Origin: an uncultured Collinsella sp.
GTDB taxonomy: Bacteria > Actinomycetota > Coriobacteriia > Coriobacteriales > Coriobacteriaceae
NCBI GenBank assembly: GCA_900554495.1
Contig: USHR01000045.1
Location: forward strand, 1-12,090
DNA length: 12,090 bases
Reading direction: 5' to 3'
The notes under the pieces were generated by a model that worked only from the letters and a program-made list of their open reading frames with translations, was not told the DNA's origin and did no database searches. A program made the translations under genes and the position numbers. Position 1 is the stretch's first letter. Each line of letters starts with the position of its first letter. This document shows positions 1 to 5,878 of this stretch, piece after piece.

Positions 1-1
1 T

Positions 2-79
2 GGCAACAAGCTGACCGAGGACGAACAGTGGGCAAAGATCGCGCTGGTCAAGCGCATTGCCGAGCGCGTTTGGAAGTAA
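2..79 (+). CDS. C-terminal tail of an unidentified protein (5' end outside window)
   Basis: An open frame enters from the left edge and ends at a TAA at 77-79, giving 25 residues that end in RIAERVWK. The tail is charged and looks helical (lysine, glutamate and arginine alternate with hydrophobic residues), as expected of the end of a soluble cytosolic protein. The other forward frames are less protein-like over this stretch. I do not recognise the family from so few residues. The gene lies 123 nt upstream of the uracil permease on the same strand, with no clear terminator between them, but I cannot say whether the two are co-transcribed. Confidence 0.5.
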   Translation, partial: GNKLTEDEQWAKIALVKRIAERVWK

Positions 80-126
80 CGCTACCGCTTGCAGGTGACG
101 GCGCGCGCGAGACATGACGTATCACG

Positions 127-177
127 TACAATGGTCCGGATCGTATCGTTCGGGCAGGTTATCCGATATGCCTGATC
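127..177 (+). promoter_or_regulatory. Possible promoter -10 and leader hairpin upstream of uraA
   Basis: TACAAT at 127-132 resembles a -10 hexamer, but no good -35 lies at normal spacing. Just downstream, GATC-GTATCG (139-148) can pair with CGATAT (164-169) and GATC (174-177), with a 4-nt bulge, so the transcript leader could fold. It does not match a PyrR-binding or other riboswitch consensus I know. A regulatory role is inference. Confidence 0.25.
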
Positions 178-202
178 GCCCTTCCATCATGAAAGGACTT
201 CC

Positions 203-1537
203 ATGTCCCAATCCTCGACGCCCGCCGTCACCGATGCCATCTACGATGCATCATCGCTCGGCCGCCCGCGCATGTTCGTGTTGGGTTTGCAACACATGTT
301 TGCGATGTTCGGAGCCACGGTGCTCGTGCCCGTGCTCACCGGCCTTTCCGTTTCGGCGACGCTTCTGTTCGCCGGCATCGGCACGCTGCTGTTTCATTTT
401 CTATCGCGTGGTAAGGTGCCCGCGTTTCTGGGCTCGTCGTTTGCCTTTATCGCGGGTTATGCCGCCATTGCACCCAACGGCGAGGCCGAGCTTTTGCCCT
501 ACGCTTGCCTGGGCGTTGCCTGCGCCGGCCTGCTCTATCCGGTGCTGGCGGCGCTGTTCCGCGCATTTGGCGCCAAACGTGTCATGCGCTTCTTTCCGCC
601 GGTGGTGACCGGCCCCATCGTCATTTCCATCGGCCTGATCCTAGCGAGCTCTGCCATTGCCAACTGTCAGACCAACTGGCTTGTCGCCGTTATCGCTGTG
701 GCCGTGATCATCATCTGCAACATCTGGGGCCGCGGCATGGTCAAGATCGTGCCGATTCTGCTGGGCGTGGTGGTGAGCTATGCCGTTGCGGCTGCGTTGG
801 GTGAAGTCGACTTCTCTGGCGTCGCAGCTGCCCCCTGGGTTGGCTTGCCCGTCGTGTGGGACAACACCGTGTTTGCGCTCTTTGGACCGCAGTTCGATAG
901 CGGTCTTGCCACGACGGCCATCATCACCATCATGCCGCTGGCCTTTGCAACTATGATCGAGCATATCGGCGATATCTCCGCCATTGGCTCTACCTGCGAA
1001 CGCAATTACATTGCCGATCCCGGTCTGCACCGTACCTTGCTCGGCGATGGCCTGGCGACCATCTTGGCATCGCTTTTTGGCGCCCCCGCCAATACGACGT
1101 ATGGCGAGAACACCGGCGTGCTTGCCCTGACGCGCGTGTTCGACCCGCGCGTGATTCGCATTGCCGCCTGCTGCGCCATCGTGCTTTCGTTCTGCCCCAA
1201 GTTTGCTGCTGTGATCGCTGCTATGCCGGCGTGTGTAATCGGCGGCGTGTCGCTCGTGCTCTACGGCATGATCAGCGCCGTGGGCGTTCGCAACCTTATC
1301 GAAAACCAGGTTGATTTCCAGAACAACCGCAATGTGCTGGTTGCGACTTTGGTGCTCGTGCTTTCGCTCGGCATTGCCTACAGTACCGCCGGTGCCATCG
1401 TGCTGGAGCTGGGCGGCGTGACGATTTCGCTTTCGGGCCTTGCCGTGGGCTCTCTGGTGGGCATTGTGCTCAACGCCATCCTGCCTGGTAATGACTTTGA
1501 GTTCGATACTTCCGAGCTTGAGGAGACTACTGAATAG
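203..1537 (+). CDS. uraA: Uracil permease, NCS2 family (UraA/PyrP type)
   Basis: A 444-residue inner-membrane transporter that should import uracil with protons for pyrimidine salvage. The translation has the NCS2 landmarks in order: LGLQHMFAMFGATVLVPVLTG near residues 27-47, GSSFAF at 77-82, EHIGDI at 253-258, and NTTYGENTGVLALTRVFDPRV at 297-317. Glu253 and Glu302 match the two glutamates needed for uracil binding and proton coupling in E. coli UraA. The chain is hydrophobic enough for the 14 membrane segments of the family, and the length is normal. The ATG at 203 is preceded by GAAAGGA (191-197) at 5-nt spacing, which fixes the start. The gene stands alone and runs into a convergent terminator at 1555-1602. 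Substrate is inferred from family resemblance; uracil is more likely than xanthine or urate because of the EHIGD and GEN motifs. Confidence 0.93.
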   Translation: MSQSSTPAVTDAIYDASSLGRPRMFVLGLQHMFAMFGATVLVPVLTGLSVSATLLFAGIGTLLFHFLSRGKVPAFLGSSFAFIAGYAAIAPNGEAELLPYACLGVACAGLLYPVLAALFRAFGAKRVMRFFPPVVTGPIVISIGLILASSAIANCQTNWLVAVIAVAVIIICNIWGRGMVKIVPILLGVVVSYAVAAALGEVDFSGVAAAPWVGLPVVWDNTVFALFGPQFDSGLATTAIITIMPLAFATMIEHIGDISAIGSTCERNYIADPGLHRTLLGDGLATILASLFGAPANTTYGENTGVLALTRVFDPRVIRIAACCAIVLSFCPKFAAVIAAMPACVIGGVSLVLYGMISAVGVRNLIENQVDFQNNRNVLVATLVLVLSLGIAYSTAGAIVLELGGVTISLSGLAVGSLVGIVLNAILPGNDFEFDTSELEETTE

Positions 1538-1554
1538 TAGCTGCGTTCAGCCAA

Positions 1555-1602
1555 ATTAAAAATGGCGTCCATGCGTATGTGCGCGTGGACGCCATTTTTA
1601 AT
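1555..1602. terminator. Bidirectional intrinsic terminator between uraA and the esterase gene
   Basis: Two 21-nt arms (1555-1575 and 1582-1602) are complementary except for one G-T wobble, and they enclose the 6-nt loop TATGTG. The stem has a GC core (TGGCGTCCA/TGGACGCCA) with A-tract and T-tract ends, so it can terminate in both directions. The TAA stop of the minus-strand esterase (1598-1600) lies inside the right arm. Confidence 0.9.
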
Positions 1603-2311
1603 GCGTCAGTATCCAGTGGATGCCGCGCGCCATGCGCAGGTCAGTTTGGGCAAAATGATTGCCGGGGTTGAGCTCCAGCGTTGTTGGGATGTCGCGCTCG
1701 ATAAACAGCTTTTCCATCGCGCGCGTATCGTCGAGTACGTGCCGCATCATGCGGTTGGGCGTCTTGGTTTCCTTTTTACCGAGCGACAGATAGGCGGCGT
1801 CGGGCGTAGCCGTCATCGTGCGCTCGCGCGCGTAGTCGATAAAGCCGGGGAACCACAGCGACCCCGATGCACTCGCCACGCGCTCAAAGACATCTGTTTG
1901 CCAAAGTGCCCACAGTGCAAAAAGACCCGCCAACGAGTAGCCGGCAACGCCGCGCCAGGCGGGCGGTTGCGGGAGCGATGATTCGGCCTGGGGGATTATC
2001 TGCTTCAACAACTCGTCAAGAAAACCAGCAGCCTGTCCGCCAAAGGGCTCGGCATCTCGTATAGTTCCGTCGCATTCCCAGGGGCTCAGCTCGCGATTCC
2101 AATCGAGCCCTCCAATGGCGACAAGGGTGAACGGCGGGCAGTCGAGCTCTCGGCAGCGCTCGTAGACTTCACTACCGTTGCCCATGACAACGGGGAGGTA
2201 GATGACGGGCGCGCCTTCCGCACACTCTGAATAAACGGTTATCTGCTTATGATGCGCTTCCAAGGCAGGCTTCTCTCGGTGTTGTGATATTGACAGCCTC
2301 AATTGTCGCAC
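1598..2311 (-). CDS. Alpha/beta hydrolase, putative esterase family (enterochelin esterase/IroE-like)
   Basis: A soluble 237-residue protein with the alpha/beta-hydrolase layout of the Esterase Pfam family. It has a strand-rich N-terminus (VIYLPVVMGNG near 36-46; FTLVAIGGLDW near 61-71), a nucleophile elbow GYSLAG at 124-129 (Ser126) and a likely catalytic histidine in GNHF (His219). The acidic triad member is not certain; Glu181 in the GKKE segment is a candidate. There is no signal peptide, so it is cytosolic. The longest frame starts at a GTG (2309-2311) with no Shine-Dalgarno. A TTG at 2261-2263, preceded by GAGAAG, would give 221 residues and may be the true start. The gene shares orientation with the purine permease upstream, but a terminator (2331-2373) separates them. 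The substrate is unknown. Confidence 0.8.
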   Translation of the reverse strand: MRQLRLSISQHREKPALEAHHKQITVYSECAEGAPVIYLPVVMGNGSEVYERCRELDCPPFTLVAIGGLDWNRELSPWECDGTIRDAEPFGGQAAGFLDELLKQIIPQAESSLPQPPAWRGVAGYSLAGLFALWALWQTDVFERVASASGSLWFPGFIDYARERTMTATPDAAYLSLGKKETKTPNRMMRHVLDDTRAMEKLFIERDIPTTLELNPGNHFAQTDLRMARGIHWILTH

Positions 2312-2330
2312 GCTGACACGGGGGCAGACG

Positions 2331-2373
2331 CTAAAAGAAAGGCGCGGAGCCGCTCGATGCGATTCCGCGCCTT
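2331..2373 (-). terminator. Intrinsic terminator of the purine permease gene
   Basis: On the minus strand AAGGCGCGGA (2364-2373) pairs perfectly with TCCGCGCCTT (2339-2348) around a loop of about 15 nt. It is followed by TTTCTTTTAG (2340-2331), a U-rich tail. It begins 28 nt after the permease stop codon. Confidence 0.8.
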
Positions 2374-2400
2374 GTTGTTTTGCTTTAGCAGACTATGCCG

Positions 2401-3711
2401 TTACGCCACGAAGAAGTAGACGAGGAAGGCGAGGGCTGCGATCCACATGAGCGGCTTGATCTTGGAGGCCTCGCCCTTAAAGAGCGCGACGACCACGTAG
2501 GCGATAAAGCCCAGGCCAATGCCGGCAGAGATGGAGTAGGTGAAGGGCACGCCGGCGACAATCATGAACGCCGGGAAACCCTGCGACACGTCGGACCAGT
2601 CGATCTCGGAGGCCTCGCTCATCATGAGGTAGCCGACGTAGACCAGAGCACCGCAGGTGGCGGCGCTGGAAACGATGGTGACGATGGGGGAGAAGAACGC
2701 GGCGAGAATGAACAGCACGCCGGTGGTGACGGAGGTGAGACCCGTGCGGCCACCGTCGGCAGCGCCAGAGGTGGACTCGACGAAGGTGGTGATGGAGGAG
2801 ACACCCATGAAACCGCCCACAGCAGCGGCGGCGGAGTCGACGATCAGGATCTCCTTGATATTCTCGACGTTGCCGTCGTCGGTGAGGAACTCGCCCTGCT
2901 TGGCCACGGCCATCGCGGTGCCCATGGTGTCGAAGAAGTCACTCATGAGCAGCGAGAACGAGATGACGAGGAGCGCGGGGTCGGTAAGGACCTTGACGAT
3001 GGCGGGCACGCCGCCGGCGTCGGCGATGGGGCCACCGATGCTCGAGAAGTCGAGCGGGGCGATGATACCGGTCGGAGCCTGGGTCACACCTAGGGGGATA
3101 CCGGCGATGACGGCGACGACGATGCCGATGAGCAGCGAGCCGGGGACGTTGCGGCAGGCGAGGGCGACCGTCACCAGGATGGAGATGATGCCGACGATGA
3201 AGGTGGGGGAGGTGATGTCGCCCAGACCGACGAGTGTACCGGCGCCAGCGGTGATAATGCCGGCATCGCACAGGCCAATCATGGCGATGAACAGGCCCAG
3301 ACCCACCGAGATGGCGTGACGCAGGACAACCGGGATGGCGTCCATGATGGCCTCACGCAGGCCACAAAGCACGAGCAGCAAGATGACGACGCCCTCAAGG
3401 AAGATGACGCTCATGGCCACGTGCCAGTCACCGCCGCAGACGGTGGTGGTGATTCCAGCGATCATCGCGTTGACGCCTAAGCCCGATGCGCAGGCGAGCG
3501 GGCGGTTGGCGAAGATGCCCATGCAGATGGTCATGATGCCGGCGCCCAGGCAGGTGGCGCAGGCGAGCGCTCCCGCATCGATGCCAGCACCCGAGAGCAC
3601 CGCGGGGTTGACGGCGATGATGTAGGCCATCGCCAGGAATGTTGTCAGTCCAGCGCGGAGTTCGGTCCCGATTGTGGACTTGCGCTCGCTGACGTGAAAT
3701 AGTTCGTCCAT
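2401..3711 (-). CDS. Purine permease, NCS2 AzgA-like subgroup (adenine/guanine/hypoxanthine)
   Basis: A 436-residue polytopic membrane protein expected to import a purine base by proton symport. The diagnostic AzgA-like motifs are present: GLTTFLAMAYIIAVNP (residues 21-36), GLGVNAMIAG (77-86), SDFFDTMGT (257-265) and TTFVESTSGAADGGRTGLT (308-326). This places it with E. coli AdeP/AdeQ/GhxP and Bacillus PbuG rather than with the uracil branch. Length is normal. I chose the ATG at 3711 because AAGGAAAGGG (3717-3726) sits 5 nt upstream of it. A GTG at 3756 in the same frame would add 15 residues but has no ribosome site. The gene is divergent from the deformylase-like gene. Which purine it carries cannot be read from sequence. 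Confidence 0.92.
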   Translation of the reverse strand: MDELFHVSERKSTIGTELRAGLTTFLAMAYIIAVNPAVLSGAGIDAGALACATCLGAGIMTICMGIFANRPLACASGLGVNAMIAGITTTVCGGDWHVAMSVIFLEGVVILLLVLCGLREAIMDAIPVVLRHAISVGLGLFIAMIGLCDAGIITAGAGTLVGLGDITSPTFIVGIISILVTVALACRNVPGSLLIGIVVAVIAGIPLGVTQAPTGIIAPLDFSSIGGPIADAGGVPAIVKVLTDPALLVISFSLLMSDFFDTMGTAMAVAKQGEFLTDDGNVENIKEILIVDSAAAAVGGFMGVSSITTFVESTSGAADGGRTGLTSVTTGVLFILAAFFSPIVTIVSSAATCGALVYVGYLMMSEASEIDWSDVSQGFPAFMIVAGVPFTYSISAGIGLGFIAYVVVALFKGEASKIKPLMWIAALAFLVYFFVA

Positions 3712-3766
3712 GCATACCCTTTCCTTGTTCGGCCCCGAGTTTAGGCCGATTGACACGAACTCACCT

Positions 3767-3772
3767 ACTATA
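3767..3772 (-). promoter_or_regulatory. Candidate -10 element for the purine permease
   Basis: TATAGT on the minus strand lies 55 nt upstream of the chosen ATG in the 193-nt divergent intergenic region. No convincing -35 hexamer was found at 16-18 nt, so this is a weak promoter call. No purine riboswitch fold was recognised here. Confidence 0.35.
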
Positions 3773-3865
3773 TCGCCTTTGTGAAGTTGGTGTTCCTCAC
3801 ATGTTGATGTTCGGCGGTTTGTAACGGACGGGCGGTATCTTTCGCATGAAATTGTGTAGGTACCG

Positions 3866-3871
3866 TATACT
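3866..3871 (+). promoter_or_regulatory. Candidate -10 element for the deformylase-like gene
   Basis: TATACT lies 33 nt upstream of the ATG at 3905 and would give a short leader. The -35 is poor (TTCGCA at 3841-3846, 19-nt spacer). Confidence 0.45.
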
Positions 3872-3904
3872 TAAGCGGTTACAACGACCCCTATGGAGGA
3901 ACGT

Positions 3905-4324
3905 ATGATTAAAGAGCTCTGCCGCGACGAGGCTATCCTGTCTCAGCGTTGCGAGGTTGCGACTGTCGAGGACGAGTCGGTCGCTCAGGATCTGATTGAT
4001 ACCATCAAGTCGCTCGATGATGCCGGCTGCTTGGCCGCCAACCAGATTGGCGTTACCAAGAAGGTTTGCGTCTACCTGGACGATGCCGGCGAGCCCCACG
4101 TACTCTACAACCCCCGTCTGGTGTTTGGCCTGGGTGCCAGCAAGATGGAGGAGAGCTGCCTGACGCACGAGGAGGTCACCAAGTCCACGCGCTATATCAA
4201 GTGCAAGGTTGCCTTTGACCAGATTGTCGACGGCAAGATGAAGGAGTGCCGCCGCGACTACGCGGGCTTTGAGGCACAGATGATCCAGCATATGATCGAT
4301 CACTGTCTTGGAAAGTTGGTCTAA
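3905..4324 (+). CDS. Peptide deformylase-like protein lacking the catalytic HExxH glutamate
   Basis: A 139-residue cytosolic protein of the short peptide deformylase subgroup. Active deformylases remove the formyl group from the initiator methionine using a metal held by one Cys and two His. Motif I appears as CLAANQIGV (42-50, Gln47), motif II as EESCLT (82-87, Cys85) and motif III as QHMIDH (128-133, His129 and His133). The metal ligands are kept. The general acid-base glutamate of HExxH is Met130 (ATG at 4292-4294), and the glycine of EGCLS is Ser84. The family is normally inactive without that glutamate, so the product may be a non-catalytic or repurposed paralogue. The ATG at 3905 follows GGAGGA (3895-3900) by 4 nt; an in-frame ATG at 3893 overlaps that site and is unlikely. 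A large palindrome begins at the stop codon. Confidence 0.82.
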   Translation: MIKELCRDEAILSQRCEVATVEDESVAQDLIDTIKSLDDAGCLAANQIGVTKKVCVYLDDAGEPHVLYNPRLVFGLGASKMEESCLTHEEVTKSTRYIKCKVAFDQIVDGKMKECRRDYAGFEAQMIQHMIDHCLGKLV

Positions 4325-4427
4325 GGGGACCAAAGCACCGCACCTTGCCGCTCAATCGTCGCTCGCGTACCTTAAGTACGCTTCGCTCCTCTTTCGTGGC
4401 AATCTGCGGCACTTTGACCCCTTAGAC
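4319..4427. repeat. 109-nt imperfect palindrome (REP/MITE-like intergenic element)
   Basis: Outer arms GTCTAAGGGG (4319-4328) and its exact complement (4418-4427) surround further matching blocks. CAAAG, CCGCA and TTGCC on the left recur as complements on the right. The centre is GCGTAC, CTTAA, GTACGC at 4365-4381. Outer and inner arms share one midpoint (4373), so this is one long dyad. The final codon and stop of the deformylase-like gene lie in the left arm. It has no T-tract. It could be a dispersed intergenic repeat or an RNA structural element. Confidence 0.7.
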
Positions 4428-4469
4428 GACCTGCGGGGTTAACTTGGTTGAGTTTATCCTGCTTGAATA

Positions 4470-4511
4470 GTCCGGGCGTGACATTGTTGTCATGTCCGGG
4501 CTTTTGTGTTT
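4470..4511 (+). terminator. Intrinsic terminator between the deformylase-like gene and bsh
   Basis: A 14-bp stem (4470-4483 with 4488-4501, three G-T wobbles) encloses the loop TTGT and is followed by TTTTGTGTTT. It ends 57 nt before the bsh start, so transcription from upstream should stop here. Confidence 0.85.
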
Positions 4512-4568
4512 AGCGCCTTTTTGTTTGGAGACAATGAAATTAGCAAGAACGTAAAGCTAGGAGGCGCT

Positions 4569-5534
4569 ATGTGTACGAGTATTCGATTTACCGATAATTC
4601 TGGCCACATGTATCTGGGCCGCAATCTCGACTGGAGCTTTGACTACGGCCAACAGGTTCGCGTGATGCCGCGCGGGTTTCACATTCCGTATTCGTTTATC
4701 GACGACGCGACAGCGGCGCACGCGGTGATCGGTATGTGCATCGATTACAAGAACTACCCTATGTTCTTCGATTGCGGCAACGATGCGGGCCTCGCCGTGG
4801 CGGGCCTCAATTTCCCGGGTTATGCCGAGTATGCCGAGGACCCTGTCGACGGCAAGACCAATATCGCGGCCTATGAGTTTCCCCTGTGGGTGGCAGCGAC
4901 GTTCTCGACGGTCGATGAGGCCGAGGCCGCGCTGCGCGACACGGTGATTGTCGCCAAATCTGCCGGAGAGGGGCTGGGCGTGTCGCTGCTCCATTGGATT
5001 ATCGGCGACAGCCAGCGCAGCATCGTGGTCGAGATGATGGCTGACGGCCTGCATGTATACGACGATCCGGTTGACACCCTTGCCAACCAGCCGACCTTCC
5101 CGTGGCACATGGAAAACCTGCGCACCTATATCACCGCCACAAGCGATTTTCCGCAGACGGCGACATGGCGTGGCGCCGAGCTCAAGCCCTATGGAGCTGG
5201 TGCCGGCATGCGCGGCATTCCGGGCGATTGCTATTCGCCGAGCCGTTTTGTAAAGGCGGCGTACCTCAATGCCAATTACCCGCAAAAGGAGAGCGAGACC
5301 GAAAACGTCGTTCGCATGTTCCGCTCGCTCGAGGGCGTGGTGATGATCGAGGGGGCGTCCAGGATGGGCGATGGCAAGTTCGAGAAGACTATCTACACCG
5401 GATGCTTTAGCGCGCGCACGGGCAATTATTACTACGCGATGTATGGGGATCCGTCGATTCGCTACGTGAGCCTGATGGATGCTGAGGGCGCGAGCTCCGA
5501 TAGGCTCGTGGTTCCCGAGCCGCGCCGTTCGTAG
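4569..5534 (+). CDS. bsh: Choloylglycine hydrolase (bile salt hydrolase)
   Basis: A 321-residue Ntn-hydrolase of the choloylglycine hydrolase family. These enzymes cleave the amide bond of glycine- or taurine-conjugated bile salts; penicillin V acylases and acylhomoserine lactone acylases are relatives. The start at 4569 is fixed by AGGAGG (4559-4564) and by the need for Cys2, the nucleophile exposed when Met1 is removed. Other family residues fall in place: Arg18 and Asp21 in GRNLDW, Asn81 in GLNFPGY, Asn173 in LANQPTF and Arg226 in SPSRF. No signal peptide, so cytoplasmic. Length matches characterised bile salt hydrolases (about 315-330). It is monocistronic: a terminator precedes it and a hairpin follows at 5557-5587. 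A bile salt substrate is likely from overall similarity to the Clostridium perfringens enzyme, as recalled, but specificity is not proven. Confidence 0.92.
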   Translation: MCTSIRFTDNSGHMYLGRNLDWSFDYGQQVRVMPRGFHIPYSFIDDATAAHAVIGMCIDYKNYPMFFDCGNDAGLAVAGLNFPGYAEYAEDPVDGKTNIAAYEFPLWVAATFSTVDEAEAALRDTVIVAKSAGEGLGVSLLHWIIGDSQRSIVVEMMADGLHVYDDPVDTLANQPTFPWHMENLRTYITATSDFPQTATWRGAELKPYGAGAGMRGIPGDCYSPSRFVKAAYLNANYPQKESETENVVRMFRSLEGVVMIEGASRMGDGKFEKTIYTGCFSARTGNYYYAMYGDPSIRYVSLMDAEGASSDRLVVPEPRRS

Positions 5535-5878
5535 CCGTTAGCTTTACTGCAATGCAAAGCGGCCCTGCGTCTCCGCCAGGGCCGCTTGGTCGATCAGAAG
5601 TTGAAGGCAAACATGATGCCGATGACTTTGTCAAGATATATTAAACAAGCGGTAGTTTCAATTCATCTTTGGAATAATAGCCGTTCAAAAGCGAATCGAT
5701 TGGCTCATTTAGATTATATAAAATTCCTTTAGTTTTACTTCCGAGCGGCGCGCCGGGCATCTGGCATCAACGGATTCCCTGTTTAGGCGCTTCGAAGGCA
5801 CGGACTCCGTTTCGTTAATTTCTGATTAAAAACGCTGAAAATCCAGTCAGAAGCGGGCTGGGGAACGGGGCAATAAAA
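5535..5878. other. 344-nt intergenic region: hairpin, possible gene remnant, AT-rich leader
   Basis: It opens with a GC hairpin (5557-5587). On the minus strand 5594-5635 reads as a short hydrophobic tail (LDKVIGIMFAFNF then TGA) ending just before that hairpin, which looks like the 3' end of a lost gene. Around 5630-5750 the DNA becomes clearly AT-rich, unlike the flanking genes, and includes TATATAAAAT near 5715-5730 as possible -10 material for the downstream lipoprotein. TTAAT and ATTAA flank TTTCTG near 5815-5829. No complete gene is visible. Confidence 0.5.
5557..5587. terminator. GC hairpin after bsh, terminator-like
   Basis: AAGCGGCCCTG (5557-5567) pairs perfectly with CAGGGCCGCTT (5577-5587) over a 9-nt loop. 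The plus side lacks a T-tract (TTGGTCG follows), and the minus side has only TTT. The same 10-bp stem recurs at 7587-7624. Confidence 0.55.

Noticed and set aside
80..202. PyrR-type attenuator upstream of uraA
   Set aside because: A small hairpin can be drawn, but no PyrR-binding consensus, antiterminator or terminator with a T-tract is present.
2395..3319. Long plus-strand reading frames rich in Gly, Asp, His and Glu, or in Met and Pro, opposite the purine permease
   Set aside because: They are antisense to a gene with clear NCS2 motifs, have low-complexity composition typical of GC-rich shadow frames, and lack ribosome sites.
3757..3904. Purine riboswitch in the divergent region upstream of the purine permease
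   Set aside because: The conserved three-way-junction and loop-loop sequences of the purine aptamer were not found.
4506..4568. N-terminal extension of bsh from a GTG at 4506
   Set aside because: It begins inside the terminator tail and would bury the catalytic Cys2; the AGGAGG before 4569 sets the start.
4557..5285. 242-codon minus-strand frame opposite bsh
   Set aside because: The Arg/His/Ala-rich shadow has no motif, while the plus strand encodes all bile salt hydrolase residues.
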